NCBI GenBank assembly: GCA_035048815.1 | Contig: JAUCBN010000037.1 | Span: 14,288,001-14,352,000 of the forward strand | Length of the DNA: 64,000 nt | DNA from: Abelmoschus esculentus | Lineage: Eukaryota; Streptophyta; Magnoliopsida; Malvales; Malvaceae | Reading direction: 5' to 3' | Part shown: piece after piece, positions 57,601 through 64,000 of the stretch | Layout of the letters: the number at the start of each line of letters is the position of its first letter | How positions within the stretch are numbered: position 1 is the first letter of the stretch | Position numbers and translations under genes: made by a program | The notes under the pieces: model-generated | Seen by the model: only the letters and a program-made list of their open reading frames with translations | Databases searched by the model: none | Told to the model about the DNA's origin: nothing

Positions 57601-59098
57601 GTTTCGCCTCAATTGCCTCTTTCATGTTGGCCAATCATTTCTTTGTTTACATTGCCCAATTGAAAATGATTCATGATCCACATCATCAAATAAAATCTCT
57701 AGTGCTATATTGCATGCAAATATATTAACAACGTCGATTTAATTTCAGTTCTACTTATTACCAGACATGATATAATCTACTGAGATCTCTTTATCATCAG
57801 GTACCTGAGTCATGTCAATGTCTCTGTTGGAGACCATTTAATCTCTTCTAGAGATTTTCATAATCAATGATTCCTCGATCAGACCATCATAAAATATAGC
57901 TCCTTTTCTTTTTCGAGGATCTCTTATCTTTGGAACTTAATTGTCTACTACGCTTTAAGCGTAAGTTAGACTCATTAGCAACTAGAGTTTGTCCTTCCAT
58001 GACATCAAATTTAATCGGAGCATTCATAGCTGGTATACGTGACTTAGTCACTCTTTTAGGGTCAGCAAAATCATCTGGCAATTGATTTGCTAAATGAATT
58101 ATCCTTTGAACTTATAGTTCATATTGTGTAGTACGTGGATCAAAATGAGAAAAATGATCTAACTTATTTCTTTCCCCAGCTATTTATTTTCTCCCCTAAT
58201 GTTGGGTAAACTGACTCATTAAAATGATAGTCAGTAAATCGGGTTGTAAATAAATCCCCTATCAGAAGCTCTTATATATATTCTCAACAAAACTCATCTT
58301 TGTGCGTTGTGGTAGAACAATTAGAACATATATCGCACAAAAAAAAATCTAAGATGAGAAATATTTGGTTCCTAACCAAAAACCATTTGTAATGGGAGAA
58401 CTTATGATCATTTGTTGGCTTGATGCGAATTTGTGATACAACATGTAAAATTACATGTCATCAACATTATCAAGATTGATTGTCTTTAGAAAATAATCTG
58501 GAAAATATGCTCGTAATTTTATCAACTGAGCAAGTAGCCTCGCAAACACCAAGTTGCGAGTTAATGACAAGGATACATATAACCATCTAGTCGATGCATC
58601 GATAAATCATAAAATATCTAGATGGATTTTTAGAAAAGGTGCATGGGCCCATATATATCACCTTGTATCCTTTCCAGAAAAGTAATAGATTTACACTTTA
58701 TCTTAACTGTTGATGATTGAATAATCAAATTGCTTTCATAGCAAGTATCACATGAAAAATTACCATGAAGAAAATCTTAGTTCTTCAATAAATGACCACA
58801 TGAAAGTGTCAACTAATTTTCGCATCATAATTGAACCGGGATGGTCTAACCGGTCATGCCAAATAAAATTATCAATAAACATCTGGTTTTCAATAGCATG
58901 AGCTTCAATTTGTACTAATTCTTATGTAGTACAATATGGATGACAGTGCATGTAATTTTGCCAATATTTCCTTATTGCCTTGAATTATACTCGTAATATT
59001 GAGATAGTCAGCATCCCTTGACTAATATTCTCAATATATTTCTGTAAATATCTTTAAAATTCAATAAGTCTCTTTGCGACTTTGACGATCATAATATA

Positions 59099-59262
59099 AT
59101 GTAAATATGAGATAAAGTCTCATTTGGCAATAACATATTTTCTCAACGAGCATAGTACATTGTAAATATGAGATAGTCTCATTTGGCAATAACATATTTG
59201 CTCAACGAGCATAATGCACTGTAAATATGAGATAAAGTCTCAATAACATATTTGCTCAGTCG
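59099..59262. repeat. Minisatellite inside the copia element, about 60-bp unit
   Basis: Three adjacent copies of a unit containing TGTAAATATGAGATAAAGTC and CAATAACATATTTGCTCAAC. The third is shortened. Confidence 0.8.
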
Positions 59263-60429
59263 GAGCTTTCTATGATATTAATACTTCTGGATATAGTACT
59301 CATATTATTCCCTTGCATTTAAAATGGGAAAATATGTATAATTATGCACCTATTAACATGTGCTTTATTTCATTCATTTCGGGGAATGAAAAATATGTGC
59401 TTTGTACCATTCACTTCGGGGAATGGAAAATATTAAATATAACATATTATATCAAATCGGTTATCTATCAAAGATAAACTCTCAAAAGCTCTTCAGAAGC
59501 ATTTATATTTCAGTACTTTGAGATATAGTACTCACATTTTCCCTTGTATTTAAATGGGAAAATATTTTTTATGCTTGAGTATAGTATGAGTACTTGCACT
59601 GTCTGCTTGGCATAAATAGCCACAATTCATTGTAGATTTCATTCCAGAAGTGATAATATTCTTCAAAGGATAAATTAACATGGAATGTAAATAAATAATA
59701 TGTAAAATAATTTAACATAAATATATAATAAATAAAAATAAATTAACATAAAACAAAATAAATAAAGATCAATTATTTTCTTTAGATGTTATAAGGAAAA
59801 TAAAATAAATGACGAATTATTCTCTTGAAGGACTATGAGAAAAATTATCAATATCCAATTGATTTGGATCGATAACGCCATTATTTTCGCCACAAAGAAA
59901 ATCTGATTATATTTTCTTTAATTTATCATTCATGATTATGAATAAAGTTCATAATACTTCGGCGTTTGATAAGTATGAGATCAATGGTTTATACCATCAC
60001 ATTGATAACATAAAGATTTTTAAGCTGATCTCTATCATTCTTGTCATCTTTATAATTCCACTTCTTGTGGATATAAGTATTCACAAAATAATCATCTTAT
60101 CCATGTCTATTTTATGATCTCAATCATGACCACAATTACTAATGTGGCTTTTATTCATTCCGCTATATAATGTCACATTCGCTTCAGTGAATGGAGCGGA
60201 GCCTGTTGGGCGATATTCATGATTTTTCATGAGCAACTCATTATTTTTCTTAGCCACAAGAAGGCAAGAAATTAACTCAGAATATTTCTTAAAGTTTTTT
60301 TCACGATATTGTGTCTGAAGGACAACATTGTTGGCATGAAAAGTGGAGTATGTTTTTTTTTTCTAACATATCCTCATCAATGATACTCTGGCACATAATT
60401 GAGTTTTATTCATTAACCATATAGTGAAT

Positions 60430-60690
60430 TATCACGTTTGCATTCACTTCAAGGAATGAAACAAATTCAATAATCGCATGGAATAAACATCATGCTTGCA
60501 TTCACTTCAGGGAATGACATAAATCAAATAATCGCATGGAATAATCATCATGCTTGCATTCACTTCATTGAATGTCATAAATCCAATAATCACATGGAAT
60601 AATCATCATGCTTGCATTCACTTTAAGGAATGTCATAAATCCAATAATCGCATGGAATAATCATCATGCATGCATTCACTTCAGGGAATG
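60430..60690. repeat. Second minisatellite inside the copia element, about 59-bp unit
   Basis: About four and a half copies of a unit with CATCATGCTTGCATTCACTT, CAGGGAATG and AATAATCGCATGGAATAATC. It lies in the Gag-proximal part of the element (minus orientation), where it disrupts coding. Confidence 0.85.
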
Positions 60691-62689
60691 CCTCCCATAA
60701 AAATTCTTTGATCAAAACAATTTTTGTAACTTGAACTTGGGAGAAGTTTATAGTCGAGTTTTTTGACACAAAAAAAATATTGCTTTCAAGCAAATATAGA
60801 CTTTATAATATTCATACTATTAAATAGTAATTGATCAACCAATATATATACAATATATACAAAGAACAAAAAATTTAATCCTCATACGCGGCGTTGTTAA
60901 ACCAGTCCACAAGGTCCTTTAAAAAAAGAACCTCCTTTGAGACCAGTAGCCTCGCAGAATGGGATGTCCAACCAATATACTCGGATTAAACCAACATAAC
61001 AAAGAACATATTAATTGATTAAAGGTTTAATATTTGTTCTAATATCATGTAATACTTAAAACATGATTAAAACATAAACTTTCGTCATAATAATAAAATA
61101 AACAAATATTGGTTATACATAAAGATAAAAAAAAATCTCAAATTAAATAAATAAAACATACCGGACTTTCCACTAATTTGAATATATGGAAAGTTTAATC
61201 ACCAATATTTTGTTAAAATCCTTTTTGGGAATTGTCGATAAGCACCACAGGAATTGAGTCGCTTTATCGCTACACAAACACCAAACAACCAAAGATTTTT
61301 AATAAATTAAAAATCAAATCAAATATCAAGAGAGAAAAATAATCGGTAATTAAAATATAATTGAGGGAGAAAAACTTATCTTTGATTTATGCTAGTAACA
61401 AATTCTTGTTAATAACTCCTTTAAGATTCGAACGACAAATACCTCCGTTGGTTAGAGTCTCGTGCTGATAACGTGTTGTGAATAAAATAAAGAATAAGAA
61501 GAAAATAGACAAAAGAGAGAGAGACAAAAGGGAAAGATTTTATTGTATTCTCAAAGTAGGGTTGTATATACAATGCTTTGTCCAAAAGTCTATATTTATA
61601 GGCATAAGATGGAAACTCTAATTCCAATGGGTATTAAACCCTAATAATAAAGCCCATTAAACTTTAACTTAATATATTGATATCCACCATGAATAAATAT
61701 ATTCATAACATCATCTAATATTTAATAAACCAAAATATACCCTTTTCCCCAAAAAATAATACCATAAAAAATTACACACTGCACGAGATTTCTATTCCCG
61801 AAAAAATAATACACACTATAATATCATTCACTATTATCCACTATAATCCAAAATTTCCCATAAAAAATTATCAGTTAAATAATTCACCTTATCTCAATTA
61901 ATAATTTATCAATTCAATCTACTTTTCAGACTACTTTTTCAACACCATATTTATTTTTTCAGACTATTTTTCAGATTATTTTTTTTGACACTATTTTTTC
62001 AGACCACTATTGAATCACGAGATTTAAACCGTGCAGTCATGCGTGTCAGAATGAATTCACATATTTTCAGACCCATGAGGTCGGATTGCAAGTGTTCCAC
62101 CTTCATGAATTTTTTTATTAATTTTTTTTGAGTTCGATATGAACACAGTCCGACCTCATTCATTTTTTTTTTTATTATTTTATCTCCCATGAGGTCGGAT
62201 TGCAAGTGTTCCACCCTCAACAATTTTTTATTATTTTTTTAGTTCGATTTGAACACAGTCCGACCTCAACATTGAATTTTTTTAAGCCATGAGATCGGAT
62301 TGAAATCAAGTGACCTTCATCATTTTTTATTTTTTTTTTCGAGCATGAGGTCGGATTCAAAATACAATAGATTCGAAAATAATTATCTGATAGCCATAGT
62401 TTTTAAAATAAAAAATTCAAAAGTAATATTACACCAATTTTGCCTGACATTTTTACAACACATGATTTCTTTGATTTTTATAACAACGAGGAGCATTTGG
62501 TAATGATTTTTTTTGAATGGATAGTATAATAAAAAAAATAATTTCGATAGAGACAACGATAATTAACTGGTTGAAATCATTTGGCACATATTATCCGTCG
62601 TTGGTTTACTGTTATAAAAATTGAATCACCAAAAAAGTAATTCAGTTTCTACTATACAACCTCATCAAATTTCCACAACGGAAGCTCAA

Positions 62690-62868
62690 GAACAACATAA
62701 GGAATAAGATTGTTATTATTGCAACGTAAAATTTATATCGGGTCATAAGTATAAAAATTTACAATTATTTTTTTTAGATGATGAATTAGACGATGTTTTC
62801 CAACCAACAACTACTACGAATTTTAAGGATATGATCCATTTTTCAAGAGGGGATAATGTCATAAAAAC
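62690..62868 (+). pseudogene. Ty3/gypsy Gag fragment (zinc knuckle)
   Basis: An open stretch in frame from 62708 reads DCYYCNVKFISGHKYKNLQL and then FFLDDELDD. This is close to the gypsy zinc-knuckle pattern C-x2-C-x4-5-GH-x-C with its last Cys replaced by Tyr. The frame runs into the next MITE and stops at 62881. No LTRs or other domains are nearby, so this is a relic. Confidence 0.5.
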
Positions 62869-63080
62869 GAGAGATTATTAGGTGAATCATGTTCACCACG
62901 TTATCCATCGTCCAAGCAATCAGAATCATTCATTTTTAAATAAACACCTAATAAACACCTACCCACTAATTACGTGTAAGAAAGAGACGATGATTCACTT
63001 GAAAAAAAATTAAGATGAATGATCCTGATTAATTAGCATCACGGATCACGTGATAAATAAGATTCACCTAATAATTTTTC
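62869..63080. mobile_element. 212-bp Mutator-like MITE with 9-bp target duplication
   Basis: The left end is GAGAGATTATTAGGTGAATC; the right end, reverse complemented, is GAAAAATTATTAGGTGAATC. The arms continue through CACGTTATCC/GGATCACGTG and GAATCATTCAT. The 9-bp CATAAAAAC occurs on both sides (62860-62868 and 63081-63089). Confidence 0.88.
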
Positions 63081-63320
63081 CATAAAAACGGTTGTAACAG
63101 CATAATGGTTAACCTAGAAGTGTTGAGAGAGTAGAAACCATGCACCAAAGCTTTAATTAGTTTAAACGGTTATGAAAATTAAAAATATAGATATGTCAAA
63201 CTTGTAAAAAGATGTTTTATTGACTAATGGATTTGTCTTGAAATTTTCAGCTTTCCTCCTATGCTTCTTCCTTTCTTATTTTCTAAAGTTCTTTCTGAAT
63301 ACTTAAATAACAACAGAATG

Positions 63321-64000
63321 TTAATCGGAAGAATCTATTTGTTGTATCCATTTCTCAACATCCCATGTATCCCTATAATTTTCACCATGGTATAAGACCT
63401 GTTTAGTCAGGGTGTTATACGATATTTCCTCCCACCGTCTCAGGAGCCTTGTGTCCGACTGAGCAGCAAGCCAGCTTACATATTCAACCTGCCATATGAA
63501 AATCAACACAATCAAAACAAGCAGACAGACAGACAGAGATAGAAACCGAGACTTGGCTGTGGAAAGTCGTGACCTCGCCGTTCTGAAGGCGATGAGTATA
63601 ATGCTTGGAATGTCCGGTCTTCTCCAACTCACTGTATAGTTTCTCGACAGAACTTGACATTGCTTCTTGGGATGGCAGCTCCGCCTTGCCCGACAAAACT
63701 TTTGCCACCCATCTTGCTTGTAATTCCATCACTCTGAAGAGTACTGCCTGATTGTGTGAACATTCCAATGTCAGAACTTGCAAATGTAGTTCTAAAATAT
63801 ACTAATCAATCTATTAAAAGCTTCGGCTTCGAGTGTTTTGACAGGCTAAGCACTATAATTACAAGACAAGATGAAATATCAGTGACACTAAACCAACATT
63901 TGAGCAAAACTTAGATGGATGACTCATGGTGTTAGAAATTGATTCAAGTGGAAGACAAGTTTACTTTACCCTGTAATTTAGTCCCACAAAAGACAGCCAA
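63321..64000 (-). CDS. FMO copy 4, 3' part only (gene continues past the window)
   Basis: Visible on the minus strand are the end of exon 5 (from the window edge to 63970, coding WLSFVGLNYR), exon 6 (63747-63574) and exon 7 (63488-63321). Exons 6 and 7 are 174 and 168 nt, exactly as in the other three copies, and the reading frame is open. Sequence is more diverged: exon 6 starts AVLFRVMELQ, exon 7 has SDTRLLRRWEEISYNTLTKQ, and the end is DTWDVEKWIQQIDSSD. The N-terminal FAD and NADPH motifs lie outside, so functionality cannot be judged. Confidence 0.88.

Larger units (their letters stand above)
55995..61710 (-). mobile_element. Full-length but decayed Ty1/copia retrotransposon
   Basis: The LTRs at 55995-56230 and 61474-61710 (TGTTGTGAAT...ATTCATAACA) are nearly identical. 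The 5-bp TCATC flanks the element on both sides (55990-55994 and 61711-61715). It runs on the minus strand: a purine tract (AAGGGGGAG on the minus strand) abuts the left LTR, and GTTATCAGCACGAG, a primer-site-like sequence, abuts the right LTR. The reverse transcriptase active site YVDD reads from 57075 down to 57061. Coding is broken by many stops, so no intact polyprotein exists. Similar LTRs combined with broken genes suggest a non-autonomous copy mobilised by a relative. Confidence 0.93.
54776..62444. mobile_element. Large palindromic (foldback-like) element split by a copia insertion
   Basis: The sequence from 54776 (GGCAAAATTGGTGT) to about 55790 is the reverse complement of 55800-55994 joined to 61711-62444, which ends ACACCAATTTTGCC. 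The arms are roughly 0.9-1 kb. Arm landmarks in both halves are ATCACGAGATTTAAACCGTG, the GAGGTCGG hairpins, and ATTATTTTTTCGGGA/TCCCGAAAAAATAAT. The innermost part holds several CACGAGACATGACA repeats. No transposase and no clear target duplication were found. A Mutator-like or foldback origin is possible. Confidence 0.78.

Noticed and set aside
54273..62444. CRISPR-like array reading of the evenly worded GAGGTCGG repeats
   Set aside because: Repeats are short self-complementary dyads with irregular spacing in plant nuclear DNA, with no cas genes. They belong to a transposon-like palindrome.

Overview
This window is nuclear DNA from a flowering plant, almost certainly a core eudicot. Genes carry GT-AG introns, are separated by AT-rich DNA, and their closest recognisable relatives are dicot families (GAE epimerase, PDLP, DUF641/GIL1-like, FIL/YAB3-type YABBY, FMO GS-OX-like). 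Cotton or another Malvaceae is my best guess from the general look of genes and repeats, but nothing seen here proves the genus. There is no sign of a bacterial, organellar or viral replicon, and no operons.

Layout. 1-6000: an MLF-family gene (+) and an intronless UDP-glucuronate 4-epimerase (-) in tail-to-tail arrangement. 6000-12300: transposon debris with a 2.1-kb solo LTR (target duplication ACATC). 12430-15600: a DUF641 gene (+). 16500-21100: a frameshifted invertase/pectin methylesterase inhibitor relic, a PDLP6-like plasmodesmal protein gene (-) with a small transposon in its first intron, and a lone exon of a GOS12-type Golgi SNARE. 21700-30600: a 3.0-kb solo LTR (TSD GAAAA), a 996-bp TRIM retroelement and a 1.38-kb Mutator-like element. 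30861-32008: a seven-exon YABBY transcription factor gene (+). 32700-37450: nested small DNA transposons around the first of four tandem flavin-containing monooxygenase (FMO) genes.

33959-64000: the FMO cluster, all on the minus strand with the same seven-exon plan. Copy 1 (33959-35888) has a nonsense codon in its pyridine-nucleotide motif, copies 2 (46898-48900) and 3 (50496-52433) look intact, and copy 4 (from 63321) runs off the window. The copies are pushed apart by a degenerate Ty3/gypsy element (38931-46792) that itself contains two further insertions, and by a large palindromic element (54776-62444) split by a 5.7-kb Ty1/copia element with perfect TCATC target duplications.

The genes do not form one pathway. 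The FMO cluster is the only functionally coherent block. The most unusual structures are in the repeats: an array of GAGGTCGG/CCGACCTC hairpins, clusters of palindromic TATCGATA sequence in two different solo LTRs, and a run of elements with perfect 9-bp target duplications. I found no convincing new enzymatic or defence system.
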